64,000 nucleotides of DNA, taken from the NCBI RefSeq assembly GCF_000220835.1, contig NZ_GL985606.1, positions 772,376 through 836,375 of the forward strand. The letters run 5' to 3'. The number at the start of each line of letters is the position of its first letter. Within the stretch, counting starts at the first letter, position 1. Positions 25,225 to 35,057 of the stretch are shown one piece after another. Under the pieces are notes generated by a model. It worked only from the letters and a program-made list of their open reading frames with translations, was not told where the DNA came from and made no database searches. The stretch comes from Actinomyces sp. oral taxon 448 str. F0400. GTDB lineage: Bacteria > Actinomycetota > Actinomycetes > Actinomycetales > Actinomycetaceae. The translations under genes and the position numbers were made by a program.

Positions 25225-25431
25225 TCCGGGTGCGCAGCCGCGCGTATCGAGACGGGCGCGCGCCGGGCGCACGCGGACTCATCGCGCCTGCTTCGGCGCC
25301 GGCAGTGCCCTCGGCATCCGCCTCTTCGGCGTCGACCGCCCTGGAACCGCGACCTGTTCGGCGCGGGTCTCCGGTAGTCTGGGCGGCGGCGTGGCCACCG
25401 TCATGCCGCCGTCGCAATAGGAGAGATGCCC

Positions 25432-26718
25432 ATGCCAGCCGTCGTCGTCGTCGGGACACAGTGGGGAGACGAGGGGAAGGGCAAGGCGACCGACCAGCTC
25501 GGTCAGGACGTCGACTACGTCGTCAAGTTCAACGGCGGGAACAACGCCGGGCACACCGTCGTCATCGACGGGGAGACCTTCGCCTTCCACCTCCTGCCTG
25601 CCGGCGTGCTCACGCCCGGCGTCACGCCCGTCATCGGCAACGGCGTCGTGGTGGACCTGGAGGTGCTCTTCGCCGAGATCGCCGAGATCGCTTCCCGCGG
25701 CCGGGACGCCTCATCCCTGCGGATCTCGGCCAATGCTCACCTCATCCCCTCCTACAACCGGGTGCTGGACCGTACGACCGAGCGCTTTCTGGGGGAACGT
25801 CGGCTCGGCACCACGGGGCGGGGCATCGGCCCCACCTACGCGGACAAGATGAATCGTGTGGGCCTGCGCGTCCAAGACTTGTTCGACGAGTCGATTCTGC
25901 GCCAGAAGGTCCGCTCCGCCCTCGACCAGAAGAACGGACTCTTCCTGAAGATCTTCAACCGTCCCGCCATCGACCCCGACGAGGTTGCCGACGAACTGCT
26001 GTCCTACACCGACCGCGTACGGCCCATGGTCATCGACTGCTCCCTGGTCCTCAACGACGCTCTCGATAACGGCAAGACGGTCCTGTTCGAGGCCGGACAG
26101 GCCACTATGCTCGACATCGACCACGGCACCTACCCCTTCGTCACATCCTCCAGCCCGACCGCCGGCGGCGCCTGCACCGGGACGGGCGTGGGACCGACCC
26201 GCATCGACTCCGTCGTCGGTGTCGTCAAGGCTTACGCCACCCGCGTGGGGGAGGGGCCCTTCCCCACCGAGGTGACCGGCGTCGAGGGCGAGCGATTGCG
26301 CTCCGAGGGCGGCGAGTACGGGGTGACCACGGGCCGCCCGCGCCGCTGCGGTTGGCATGACGCCGTCGTCACCCGCTACGCCGCGCGCGTCAACGGCCTG
26401 ACCGATCTGGTCATGACCAAGCTCGACGTCCTCACCGGCTATGAGACCATCCCCGTTTGCGTGGCCTACGACGTCGACGGCGTGCGCACCGAGGAGATGC
26501 CGCTCACTCAGTCCGATGTTCACCATGCCGTGCCGGTCTACGAGGAGCTGCCCGGTTGGAGGGAGGACATCACCGGCGTGCGCGAGTTCTCCGATCTGCC
26601 CGCCGAAGCCCGGACCTATGTGACGCGCATCGAGGAGCTTGCCCGCACGCGCGTGTCCGCGATCGGCGTCGGTCCCGGGCGGGAGGCCACGATCACGCGT
26701 CACAGGCTGCTCGGCTGA
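25432..26718 (+). CDS. purA: Adenylosuccinate synthetase
   Basis: A 428-residue enzyme using GTP and aspartate to convert IMP to adenylosuccinate, the first step to AMP. The GTP loop is [18 protein letters not shown] and the IMP/magnesium residues near the N-terminus are intact; the C-terminus [12 protein letters not shown] is typical. The ATG at 25432 lies 8 bp after AGGAG, better than the ATG at 25426. The 207 bp upstream contain no other gene. Confidence 0.95.
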   Translation: MPAVVVVGTQWGDEGKGKATDQLGQDVDYVVKFNGGNNAGHTVVIDGETFAFHLLPAGVLTPGVTPVIGNGVVVDLEVLFAEIAEIASRGRDASSLRISANAHLIPSYNRVLDRTTERFLGERRLGTTGRGIGPTYADKMNRVGLRVQDLFDESILRQKVRSALDQKNGLFLKIFNRPAIDPDEVADELLSYTDRVRPMVIDCSLVLNDALDNGKTVLFEAGQATMLDIDHGTYPFVTSSSPTAGGACTGTGVGPTRIDSVVGVVKAYATRVGEGPFPTEVTGVEGERLRSEGGEYGVTTGRPRRCGWHDAVVTRYAARVNGLTDLVMTKLDVLTGYETIPVCVAYDVDGVRTEEMPLTQSDVHHAVPVYEELPGWREDITGVREFSDLPAEARTYVTRIEELARTRVSAIGVGPGREATITRHRLLG

Positions 26719-26773
26719 CCGGGAGGCCGCGTCTGCGTGGACCTCCTCGTGCCCCGTCCAACAGGAGAGACGT

Positions 26774-26806
26774 CGGGGCCCGGCACCGTTCGGGTGTCGG
26801 ACCCCG
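26774..26806. terminator. Terminator between purA and the LppM-like gene
   Basis: CGGGGCCCGGCAC pairs with GTGTCGGACCCCG across a short loop, with one mismatch and one G-U pair, between convergent genes. Confidence 0.5.
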
Positions 26807-26828
26807 GACCGGGAAGCCGTCCGGTCGC

Positions 26829-27680
26829 TCAGTACTGACCGTTGGCGCCGTACGGCTGCTGATCCGGCGGCTGGGGCCCGCCGTAGCCTCCGTCAGGCCT
26901 GCCCGGTTGCTGGGGTGGGCCCGGCTGGTTGTAGCCGGGCTGCTGGGGTGGGCCTGGCTGATTCGGCTGCTGGCCGCTCAGCGGCGCCCCCGGCTGCCCG
27001 TAGATGCCGTCAGGACCTCCGGCGCTCGGCCGCCGTCTCCTGCGGGTGAGAATGATGACGGCGGTGACGGCGACGGCGACCACCACCACGACGGCGGCGA
27101 CTCCCGCGATGATCCACGGCCAGGGCGAGCCCGGGGAGTCCTTCCCTGTCGCCTCGATCCGCGTACTGTCTTTGAGTTCGGTCCATGTGACGGAGTTCCC
27201 GTCGGTCACTCCGCTCTCGTTCGCGTTGGTGACCCTGCCGGGGAAGGTCACGGTCACAGTAGCGACGCGGACCTCGCCGGACACCATTGTGGAGAAGTCG
27301 AACTGGCCGCCCGAGTGGGTGATCGTCATGCTCAACTGCGAAACCTCGTCGAGGGGGACGCCCGTGTTCGACACCTTGCATGCGGGCTTCCCGTCCTTCT
27401 CGATCTGCTCGACGTCAGTCGGGTAGCCTCCCGAGGAGAGGAAAGACGTCTGGGTGCAGAATGCGGAGAACTGCTCCTCCGGCATGTTGTCGACGGTCAG
27501 CGTCATGACGTTGTCGACCGTCTCGTCCTCATGGATCGTGATCTCGTAGCTCCCGGTCGCCTGGGTGCCGGCGATATCGGCTGCGGAGGTGGGTGCGACG
27601 CCGGCCAGGGCGAAGGCGCACAGCGCCGCCGCTAGGCATCCGCTCAGGCAGCCGCGGAGTGATCTGGTGGTGAACCTCAT
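26829..27680 (-). CDS. LppM-domain surface protein 1
   Basis: 283 residues: signal peptide (about 1-33, ending ...VAPTSAA), LppM-type domain with VTVTFPGRVTNANESG and a WTELKDSTRIEA strand, membrane helix WIIAGVAAVVVVVAVAVTAV, basic stop RRRRR, and a cytoplasmic Gln/Pro/Gly tail of repeated QPGPPQQPGY units. LppM in Mycobacterium is a surface protein affecting phagocytosis; the role here is unknown. TATACT ends 6 bases before the ATG at 27680 and there is no ribosome-binding site, so a leaderless start is likely. First of three paralogs. Confidence 0.75.
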   Translation of the reverse strand: MRFTTRSLRGCLSGCLAAALCAFALAGVAPTSAADIAGTQATGSYEITIHEDETVDNVMTLTVDNMPEEQFSAFCTQTSFLSSGGYPTDVEQIEKDGKPACKVSNTGVPLDEVSQLSMTITHSGGQFDFSTMVSGEVRVATVTVTFPGRVTNANESGVTDGNSVTWTELKDSTRIEATGKDSPGSPWPWIIAGVAAVVVVVAVAVTAVIILTRRRRRPSAGGPDGIYGQPGAPLSGQQPNQPGPPQQPGYNQPGPPQQPGRPDGGYGGPQPPDQQPYGANGQY

Positions 27681-27686
27681 TGCCGC

Positions 27687-27692
27687 AGTATA
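27687..27692 (-). promoter_or_regulatory. -10 box of LppM-domain gene 1
   Basis: TATACT on the minus strand, 6 bases before the start codon. It is the best -10 match among the leaderless-type starts of this window. Confidence 0.55.
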
Positions 27693-27741
27693 TGGCGCGC
27701 TGCTCCGCGACGGACCGCCGCAGACACCGACCTTTAAGCCT

Positions 27742-28557
27742 TCAGTACGGGTTGTTGGGGTTGTACGTCTGCTGGCCCGGTTGGCTGTAGCCCGGTTGCG
27801 CGCCCGGTTGGCCGGGCTGCTGAGGCTGGCCGTAGCCCGGTTGGGTGTAGCCCGGTTGGCCGGGCTGCTGGGGCTGGCCGTAGGCATCGACCGGCGCGTA
27901 GCCCGCACTGGGACGCATTTTCCTGCGGCTGAGGAGGATGGCGACGGCGGCGGCGATCGCCACCGCCAGGACGGCCACGGCTCCTACGATGATCCACAAC
28001 CAGGGCGGATCGGCGGAATCCTTGGACTCGGCTCTCATCGAGCTGAGCGAGCCGATGTTGGCCCAGGAGGCGGTCTCGCCGTCGACCGTCGCGTGCTCGT
28101 CGGCGTCGACGACCTTGTACGGGAAAGTCACCGACATATTGACTTTCATGTTGACGGTAGTGCTTCGGAATTCGTCCAGGTCGGAGGTCTCGAAGATGTA
28201 CCTGTCGTTCTCGTGCCTGATCATCGGATCACCGCCTCCGGCTCCGCTGAGAGGCGTGCCGGTGACGGATAGGACGCACTGATCGCCGTTGGTGGTCACA
28301 TTGGCCGTGCCGCTGTTCAAGTCGTTGAAGTCGCTCAGCAGGTCCTTGTCGCAGTATGCGGAAGGGGAAGCGCCCTCGACTTTGACCGTCATGGTCGTAT
28401 CGGCCGTGTCATTGTCGTGGACAGTCATCGTGATATCGCCGGTTGTGTCGCCCAACGCGGCTGAGGCGTCGGGGGAGGGGCCCGCGATTCCGACAAGAGC
28501 CAGGACGGGTATGGCGACGGCCGCCGCCAGGCGGCGCGAGGGAGTTCGAACATTCAT
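27742..28557 (-). CDS. LppM-domain surface protein 2
   Basis: 271 residues: signal peptide (about 1-34), LppM-type domain (MSVTFPYKVVDADEHATVDG), membrane helix LWIIVGAVAVLAVAIAAAVAILL, basic RRKMR, then a repetitive QPQQPGQPGYTQPGYG tail ending in NPNNPY. It resembles LppM-domain protein 1 in layout but only moderately in sequence. TAAACT (28565-28570, minus strand) lies 7 bases before the ATG at 28557, again without a ribosome-binding site; an ATG at 28584 is an alternative. Confidence 0.72.
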   Translation of the reverse strand: MNVRTPSRRLAAAVAIPVLALVGIAGPSPDASAALGDTTGDITMTVHDNDTADTTMTVKVEGASPSAYCDKDLLSDFNDLNSGTANVTTNGDQCVLSVTGTPLSGAGGGDPMIRHENDRYIFETSDLDEFRSTTVNMKVNMSVTFPYKVVDADEHATVDGETASWANIGSLSSMRAESKDSADPPWLWIIVGAVAVLAVAIAAAVAILLSRRKMRPSAGYAPVDAYGQPQQPGQPGYTQPGYGQPQQPGQPGAQPGYSQPGQQTYNPNNPY

Positions 28558-28630
28558 AGTCGGCAGTTTACGAGCGATGGGCATCCGATAGAACGGCGAC
28601 GCGGGGAGCCCTCGCCGGCGTTCGCGCATC

Positions 28631-29443
28631 TCAGCGCGTCGCGCTCCCTTTGCGGCCCGACGGCGTCTGGCCGGACCGTCGAGCGCCCGAGTCGGCTCGC
28701 GCGGTCGACCGGCGTCGGCGCATGATCGCGGCCGCGCCCACGGCGATGCCGGCCACGACAATCCCCGTGATGATCCACGGCCCGAAGCGGTCCAGGGTGC
28801 TCACGCCCTCGTCCGGAGTTGCGTAGCCCGAGGCGCTCACGCCGTCGGCCAGGACGTCGGCGTCGTCCCAGGTGACGGTCCGCCCCGAGACGGTCCCGCC
28901 GCCTCCGTCGACGACGGCGCCCGGGAAGGTGACCGACAGATGGGTGTCGATGGCGGAGTTGAGCGAGTCGTCCGAGGAGGATCCGGACGTCGGATCTGCG
29001 CCCTGCTGCTCCGGGTCGGCCGTCGCGTCGGAGTCGGGGCCGCCGAGGCCGCCCGGAGCGAGCGCGCCGAGGGTGAAGACGTAGAGGTCGCCGTCGCGCT
29101 CGACGAGCGGATCGGCGTCCGCGGCGTCCGCGGCGTCGGGGACCTTGACTCCCGTGGCCGTCACCTCGCAGCCCACGCCCGCGTCGTCGTTGGCCGAGCC
29201 GACGGGGACGGCGGAGACGGACGCGTCGGCGACGGAGCCCAGGACGGACGGGTCGGCGTAGGACTGGCAGTCGGTGTCGGCGGTCAGGACCGAGCCGGTC
29301 GTGTCGCGCATGACGATGGTGGCGTCGTAGGTGTCGGACTCGGAGATGGTCAGGTCCATGTGCGCTGTGCAGGCGGACAGGGCGAGCGCTGCGGCGGCGC
29401 TCGCGACGACGAGGATCGGTGCGGTGCGACGACGAGTACTCAC
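28631..29443 (-). CDS. LppM-domain lipoprotein 3
   Basis: 270 residues. Unlike its two neighbours it has a true lipobox (LSAC) after a short signal, so the N-terminus would be lipid-anchored while a C-terminal helix (IITGIVVAGIAVGAAAI) adds a second anchor. The LppM signature is LSVTFPGAVVDGGGGTVSG with VTWDDADVL. An Asp/Ala/Gly/Ser insertion enlarges the centre, and the Gln/Pro tail is replaced by a short basic one. GTG start at 29443 with TAACGT 7 bases upstream. Confidence 0.72.
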   Translation of the reverse strand: MSTRRRTAPILVVASAAAALALSACTAHMDLTISESDTYDATIVMRDTTGSVLTADTDCQSYADPSVLGSVADASVSAVPVGSANDDAGVGCEVTATGVKVPDAADAADADPLVERDGDLYVFTLGALAPGGLGGPDSDATADPEQQGADPTSGSSSDDSLNSAIDTHLSVTFPGAVVDGGGGTVSGRTVTWDDADVLADGVSASGYATPDEGVSTLDRFGPWIITGIVVAGIAVGAAAIMRRRRSTARADSGARRSGQTPSGRKGSATR

Positions 29444-29600
29444 GCCCGCGACGTTACACGGACGCCGGTGTGTCCGGGAACACGGGAGGGATGTGACGGA
29501 GAAGGCCACGTTGGGACCTAAGTGGGCGTGATCGATCTGGGCTGATGAGGGAGGATTGCCCCGACAGCAAGAGTCGCAAGAATTCAAGGAAGGGACTCAT

Positions 29601-31460
29601 ATGACTGTGTCTGAGCAGGATGTTCGCGCTGCCGCGCCCGCCAACGCTCCTGAGGACGTCATCGCGTTCGCCGTCCGCCTCGCCGAGCTCGGCAAGCCGG
29701 AGAGCGTCTACTTCTGCGACGGTTCCGACGAGGAGTGGGACCGTCTGACCACCGAGATGGTCGAGTCGGGCATGTTCACCCGCCTCAACCCCGAGAAGCG
29801 ACCCAACTCCTTCCTCGCTCGTTCGCTGCCGAGCGATGTCGCCCGCGTCGAGTCCCGCACCTTCATCTGCTCGGAGAAGGAGGAGGACGCGGGCCCGACC
29901 AACAACTGGTGCGACCCGGTCGAGATGAAGAAGATCCTCAATGAGAAGTTCGACGGCACTTATGCCGGTCGCACGATGTACGTGATTCCCTTCTCCATGG
30001 GTCCTCTCGGCGGTCCGATCTCCCAGCTGGGTATTGAGATCACCGACTCTCCCTACGTCGTCGTCAATATGCGCATTATGACGCGCATGGGGGCCAAGGC
30101 CATGGACCTCATCAATGAGGGCCGCACCTGGGTCCCCTGTGCGCACTCCGTGGGCGCGCCGCTGGCCGAGCATGAGCAGGACGTTCCCTGGCCCTGCAAC
30201 GATGAGAAGTACATCACTCAGTTCCCGGAGACCAACGAGATCTGGTCCTACGGCTCCGGATACGGTGGCAACGCGCTGCTGGGGAAGAAGTGCTACGCGC
30301 TGCGCATCGCCTCGACCATGGCTCGACGCGACGGCTGGATGGCCGAGCACATGCTCATTTTGCGTCTGACCGAGGAGAGCACCGGCAAGCAGTACCACGT
30401 CACCGCCGCATTCCCGAGCGCCTGCGGCAAGACGAACCTCGCCATGCTCCGGCCGACCATCTCCGGTTACAAGGTCGAAACCGTCGGCGACGACATCGCC
30501 TGGATGCGTCCCGGCCCTGATGGCAGCCTGCGCGCCATCAACCCGGAGGCGGGCTTCTTCGGCGTCGCCCCGGGCACGTCCTACAAGACGAACCCGATGG
30601 CCATGGACACCATGAGGGCCAACACCATCTTCACCAACGTCGCTCTGACCGACGACGGCGACGTGTGGTGGGAGGGCATCGACGCCCCGCTGCCGGACCA
30701 CCTCATCGACTGGCAGGGCAACGACTACACCCCCGCCGACGCCGAGGCCGGCAAGAAGGCCGCGCACCCGAACTCGCGCTTCACCACCCCCGCTTCGCAG
30801 TGTCCGATCATCTGCCCCGATTGGGAGGCCCCCGAGGGCGTTCCGGTCGACGCCGTCCTGTTCGGCGGACGTCGTGCGAGCAATGTGCCGCTGGTCGCCG
30901 AGCAGTACGAGCCGGCCCACGGCGTGTTCATCGGCGCCTCCGTGGCTTCTGAGGTCACCGCCGCGGCGCTGGATGCCAAGGTCGGGGCACTGCGCCACGA
31001 CCCCTTCGCTATGCTGCCCTTCTGCGGCTACAACATGGCCGACTACTGGGGTCACTGGCTTCAGATGCAGGAGAAGCTGGGCGACAAGTTCCCCAAGGTC
31101 TACCAGGTCAACTGGTTCCGCAAGGACGAGGACGGCGCCTTCCTGTGGCCGGGCTACGGCGACAACTCCCGTGTGCTCGACTGGATCGTCCGCCGCGCCG
31201 GCGGTGAGGTCGGGGCCGAGAAGGGCGTGACCGGTCTGTATCCGAAGTTCGAGGACTTCAATCTCGAGGGTGTGGATGTCGACAGGGTCGCCTGGGACAA
31301 GATGTACGACATCGACCCCGACGCCTGGGCCGCCGAGATGGACGACACCGAGGAGTACTTCAAGCAGTTCGGCGACAGGCTCCCCGACGCCATCAGGGCT
31401 CAGCTGGCCGATTTCCGCGAGCGTATCGCCGAGGCTAAGGCCAAGGCCGAGAAGGCCTGA
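29601..31460 (+). CDS. pckG: Phosphoenolpyruvate carboxykinase (GTP)
   Basis: A 619-residue cytosolic enzyme converting oxaloacetate and GTP to PEP, CO2 and GDP. The kinase-1a loop is [12 protein letters not shown]; metal and GDP sites lie around [10 protein letters not shown] and FGGRR; length is normal. The ATG at 29601 follows AAGGAAGGGA. It links the C4-acid pool to gluconeogenesis or, in fermenters, fixes CO2 in the reverse direction. A strong terminator follows. Confidence 0.96.
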   Translation: MTVSEQDVRAAAPANAPEDVIAFAVRLAELGKPESVYFCDGSDEEWDRLTTEMVESGMFTRLNPEKRPNSFLARSLPSDVARVESRTFICSEKEEDAGPTNNWCDPVEMKKILNEKFDGTYAGRTMYVIPFSMGPLGGPISQLGIEITDSPYVVVNMRIMTRMGAKAMDLINEGRTWVPCAHSVGAPLAEHEQDVPWPCNDEKYITQFPETNEIWSYGSGYGGNALLGKKCYALRIASTMARRDGWMAEHMLILRLTEESTGKQYHVTAAFPSACGKTNLAMLRPTISGYKVETVGDDIAWMRPGPDGSLRAINPEAGFFGVAPGTSYKTNPMAMDTMRANTIFTNVALTDDGDVWWEGIDAPLPDHLIDWQGNDYTPADAEAGKKAAHPNSRFTTPASQCPIICPDWEAPEGVPVDAVLFGGRRASNVPLVAEQYEPAHGVFIGASVASEVTAAALDAKVGALRHDPFAMLPFCGYNMADYWGHWLQMQEKLGDKFPKVYQVNWFRKDEDGAFLWPGYGDNSRVLDWIVRRAGGEVGAEKGVTGLYPKFEDFNLEGVDVDRVAWDKMYDIDPDAWAAEMDDTEEYFKQFGDRLPDAIRAQLADFRERIAEAKAKAEKA

Positions 31461-31557
31461 GCGGAGCGCGGCAAGGCAGGCGCGGCTCGAGGCGGGCACG
31501 GCGCACCGGGCCGGCGTGAAGCTCGCTGCTGGCTGAGACGGGTGACCACCCGCTACG

Positions 31558-31589
31558 GCGCCCCCGACCGGGAGACCGGTCGGGGGCGC
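31558..31589 (+). terminator. Strong terminator after pckG
   Basis: GCGCCCCCGACCGG and CCGGTCGGGGGCGC form a perfect 14-bp stem around a GAGA tetraloop, then TTCCGG. Confidence 0.85.
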
Positions 31590-31985
31590 TTCCGGCTTCC
31601 CGGCCTGGTGCGTGCTCGACTTTCAGCCGGTTTTGATGATTCGACGTGTCACGATCCCTCACGAACATTGAGGCCGGCGGAGCGAGGCGGCTCTGCGCCA
31701 ACCGGGACCCGGGGCCGCGCAAGTGGGCGTTGATGGCGGCGACTGTGGTGTGCCCCTCGTGGAGCGCCGCGTCGCAGGCCATGAGTGGCACCCCGGTAGT
31801 GCGATCGCAGCGCAGGTATCGCGCGAGCGCTAGCACGACAGGAGCGACAGGTAGTCGGTCGGTGACGGTGGGCTCAGCGACTCCCGCGCGAGCGGCCAGG
31901 AGGAACCAGGAGGAACATCGTGATATCGCCGTGACACGGGCTCGGCCGCCGCGACCACGGGCTGTCGTCCCGCTACCCTGAGCGC
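31590..31985. other. Noncoding gap between pckG and purD
   Basis: About 400 bp without an intact gene. Minus-strand frame 31836 to about 31660 reads ALARYLRCDRTTGVPLMACDA... with high third-position GC and then degenerates; it may be a decayed gene fragment of unknown origin. At the right end TACCCT (31974-31979) lies 6 bases before the purD GTG and is its likely -10 box. Confidence 0.4.
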
Positions 31986-33239
31986 GTGAAGATCCTGCTT
32001 CTCGGTTCCGGCGCGCGAGAGCACGCCCTGGCCCGCTCTCTCGCTTCCGATCCAGCCACGAGCGACCTTGTCGTCGCCCCCGGGAACCCGGGAACCGCCG
32101 CGATCGCCACCAACCTCAACATCAACCCCGCCGCGCCCGGGGAGGTCGTCGAACTCGCCACCCGGATGGGAGCCGACCTCGTCGTCGTCGGCCCCGAGGC
32201 GCCGCTTGTGGCGGGAGTGGCCGACGACGTCCGCGAGGCCGGTATCCCCGTCTTCGGCCCCGGCGCGAAGGCCGCCCGTCTGGAAAGCTCCAAGGCCTTC
32301 GCCAAGGAGGTGATGAGGGCCGCCGGCGTGCCCACGGCCGAGGCCGCCGTCTGCTCCACCGAGGCCGAGCTGGCCGCGGCCCTCGACCGTCTCGGGACGC
32401 CCCACGTCGTCAAAGACGATGGCCTGGCCGCCGGCAAGGGCGTCGTCGTCACCTCTGAGCGTGCCGCCGCTAGGGACCACGGCCTGGCGTGCCTGTCGAG
32501 GGAGGGCGGCCGCGTTCTCGTCGAGCATTACCTCGACGGCCCGGAGATCTCCCTGTTCTGCGTGTGCGACGGCGCCACCGTCCGCCCGCTCGCCCCCGCC
32601 CAGGATTTCAAACGCCTCGGCGACGGTGGCGCCGGCCCCAACACCGGCGGCATGGGCGCCTACAGCCCCCTGACCTGGGCGCCGGACGACCTCACTGAGC
32701 GGGTCGTCCGCGAGATTGCTCAACCCGTCGTCGACGAGATGGCCCGACGCGGCACCGCCTTCATCGGCCTGCTCTACTGCGGACTGGCGCTGACCTCCGA
32801 CGGGCTGCGCGTGGTCGAGTTCAACGTGCGTTTCGGCGACCCCGAGACTCAGGCCGTCCTGGCCCGCCTGACCTCCTCCCTACCCGACCTGCTTCTCGCC
32901 GCCGCGAGCGGCCGCCTCGCCGACGCCCCCGCCCCCACCTGGTCGGAGCAGGCCGCGGTCGACGTGGTTCTGGCCGCCCCCGGCTACCCCGGCACCGTCG
33001 CCGCAGGCGGTGCCGTCACCGGTGTTGAGGAGGCCGAGGCCCTCCCCGGGGTTCATGTCCTGCACGCCGGCACCGGCTTCGACGACGACGGCCGTCTGGT
33101 TGCCGCCGGCGGGCGCGTACTGTCCGTGGTGGCGCTCGCGGATACGGTCGGCTCGGCCCGGGACCGTGCCTATGAGGCCGTCTCACGCATTCACCTCGAC
33201 GGCGGCCAGTACCGCACGGATATTGCCGCTGGTCGTTGA
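31986..33239 (+). CDS. purD: Phosphoribosylamine-glycine ligase (GAR synthetase)
   Basis: A 417-residue ATP-grasp enzyme of purine synthesis joining glycine to phosphoribosylamine. Landmarks are LLLGSGAREHALA at the N-terminus, VVKDDGLAAGKGV in the ATP site, GPNTGGMGAYSP, and FNVRFGDPETQ for metal binding. GTG start, apparently leaderless. It precedes purC by 237 bp in which no gene is seen. Confidence 0.95.
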   Translation: MKILLLGSGAREHALARSLASDPATSDLVVAPGNPGTAAIATNLNINPAAPGEVVELATRMGADLVVVGPEAPLVAGVADDVREAGIPVFGPGAKAARLESSKAFAKEVMRAAGVPTAEAAVCSTEAELAAALDRLGTPHVVKDDGLAAGKGVVVTSERAAARDHGLACLSREGGRVLVEHYLDGPEISLFCVCDGATVRPLAPAQDFKRLGDGGAGPNTGGMGAYSPLTWAPDDLTERVVREIAQPVVDEMARRGTAFIGLLYCGLALTSDGLRVVEFNVRFGDPETQAVLARLTSSLPDLLLAAASGRLADAPAPTWSEQAAVDVVLAAPGYPGTVAAGGAVTGVEEAEALPGVHVLHAGTGFDDDGRLVAAGGRVLSVVALADTVGSARDRAYEAVSRIHLDGGQYRTDIAAGR

Positions 33240-33476
33240 CAGCGTTGTGCTACCGGGGCGCGCCGCGGATGGTCCGGTCGGTGGCGATAGCTGCACCATC
33301 CAGGGGTTCAAGGAGGACGATCGAAGACCCGTAAGTAATCGCAGAATGAAAGTACAAATAATCTAGTTCCGAGTCATGCTACCGTCGGTCCGCGTCAACC
33401 CTGGACTGTGGTCTTGCTCCGCTCTTGCCCTGCTCTTGAAAAGGAGGCACTGCCGCTGCGGTGGCAGGATGGTGCC

Positions 33477-34388
33477 ATGAGCGCCTCCACCCTGCCCGTC
33501 GCCCCCGAGCTCCCCGGCTGGACGCATCTGTCCAGCGGCAAGGTCCGCGACGTCTACACCCCCGCCGCCGCCTCGCCCTGGGCCGGACGGGACGTCCTGC
33601 TCATCGTCGCCTCGGACCGCATCAGCGCCTACGACCACGTTCTGCCGACACCGGTGCCGGACAAGGGGAAGGTCCTCACGGCGCTGTCCGCCTGGTGGTT
33701 CGAGCAGCTGGACGACATCGTTCCGAGTCATATCCTGTCCCTGGACGTGCCCGACGCCGTCGCCGGCCGCGCCATGATCTGCCGCCGTCTGACGATGCAT
33801 CCCGTCGAGTGCGTGGTCCGCGGTTACCTCACCGGCTCCGGCCTGGTCGAGTACCGCCGGAGCCGGACCGTGTGCGGCATCGCCCTGCCCGAGGGGCTCG
33901 CCGAGGCCTCCCGGCTGCCCGAGCCCATCTTCACCCCCGCCGCCAAAGCCGAACTCGGCGGCCACGATGAGAACATCCCCTTCTCCCGCGTAGTCGCAAT
34001 GGTCGGCGAGGAGCCGGCCGCCGCGCTGCGCGGAATCTCCCTCGCCCTGTACGCCCGCGCCGCCGAGATCGCCCTCGAACGCGGCATCATCCTGGCCGAT
34101 ACGAAGTTTGAATTCGGTGCTGGCCCGGCGGGCGGGCTGGTGCTCGGCGACGAGGTCCTCACCCCCGACTCCTCGCGCTTCTGGCCGGCCGACCAGTGGA
34201 TCCCGGGCCGGGTCACGCCCTCCTTCGACAAGCAGTACGTTCGCGACTGGCTCGCCTCGTCCGCCTCCGGCTGGGACCGGGCCGGCGGAGCCGAGCCTCC
34301 CGCTCTGCCGGCCGACGTCGTCGGCCGCACCCGCGGACGCTACCTCGAGGCCTACGAGCGCCTCACCGGCTCTCCGCTGGAGGTGTAG
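33477..34388 (+). CDS. purC: SAICAR synthetase
   Basis: A 303-residue enzyme that couples CAIR with aspartate using ATP. Conserved parts: SSGKVRDVY, VASDRISAYDHVLPTPVPDKG, ECVVRGYLTGSG, and LADTKFEFG. Length suits the longer bacterial/fungal-like class. ATG at 33477 has CAGGAT six bases upstream and no ribosome-binding site close enough. Two membrane-protein genes follow within 6 bp and overlap. Confidence 0.95.
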   Translation: MSASTLPVAPELPGWTHLSSGKVRDVYTPAAASPWAGRDVLLIVASDRISAYDHVLPTPVPDKGKVLTALSAWWFEQLDDIVPSHILSLDVPDAVAGRAMICRRLTMHPVECVVRGYLTGSGLVEYRRSRTVCGIALPEGLAEASRLPEPIFTPAAKAELGGHDENIPFSRVVAMVGEEPAAALRGISLALYARAAEIALERGIILADTKFEFGAGPAGGLVLGDEVLTPDSSRFWPADQWIPGRVTPSFDKQYVRDWLASSASGWDRAGGAEPPALPADVVGRTRGRYLEAYERLTGSPLEV

Positions 34389-34394
34389 GACGTC

Positions 34395-35057
34395 ATGACC
34401 GCTCCCGGCCACCCGAGCCCCTCCGATCAGTCGGGCCGCCCCGTCTCGGGGCCGACGACGCGCACTTTCCGCCCCGGATCGGGTTTCATCGTCCTGGTCG
34501 TCACGGCGATCTTGATCGTCGTGCTTGCGCTCGCGGCTGCCGTCACCGCGGCGCTCGGAGTCCGCGCAGTCTCCTCCGTCCTGGGCGGTGCCGCTCTGAT
34601 CATCGTGGGCGTCGGCCTGCTCGCGGTGCTGCGCGTCCCGGCCCGTTCGCTCGTCGTCAACGCCCCGAGGCTGCGGCTGGACCGCAATCGAGCCCGTGCT
34701 GCCCGACGCCGCGCCCGTGAGGCCAGCGCGATCCATCAGGCCGGGCGGGCGGCCCACCCCGGTGGCCCCTCGTCCGCACCCGGACGCGACCTCGCCGTCC
34801 CCCTGACCGTTCCGGGCACCGATATCGCGATTCCGGAGTCGGCCGGACGGCGCGAGTTGACGGCCCTCGATGTCGTCTCCGGTCCCGTGACGACCGCGCT
34901 GGCGGCCACCGCCGCCGGGCGGGCCGCGGACGAGCGTCTCGCCGGGACGACGGCGGGGGAGGGGCTGGCTCGGGTGGCCCAGCTTCTGGCCGGCTCCGTC
35001 GGCTTCCTCCTGGTGGCTCTCGGCCTGGCCTCGATCCTGCGGCAGGCGCTCGCATGA
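34395..35057 (+). CDS. Membrane protein of unknown function (purC downstream 1)
   Basis: 220 residues, not recognised. Two close helices near residues 30-75, a basic stretch RLDRNRARAARRRAREA, then a soluble part and one C-terminal helix (about 195-215). It starts 6 bp after purC and its stop overlaps the next start (ATGA), so purC and the two following genes form a transcription unit. No link to purine synthesis can be shown from sequence. Confidence 0.6.
   Translation: MTAPGHPSPSDQSGRPVSGPTTRTFRPGSGFIVLVVTAILIVVLALAAAVTAALGVRAVSSVLGGAALIIVGVGLLAVLRVPARSLVVNAPRLRLDRNRARAARRRAREASAIHQAGRAAHPGGPSSAPGRDLAVPLTVPGTDIAIPESAGRRELTALDVVSGPVTTALAATAAGRAADERLAGTTAGEGLARVAQLLAGSVGFLLVALGLASILRQALA

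Noticed and set aside
33240-33476. Riboswitch or transposon remnant between purD and purC
   Set aside because: The gap shows no conserved purine or glycine riboswitch core, no inverted terminal repeats and no coding remnant.
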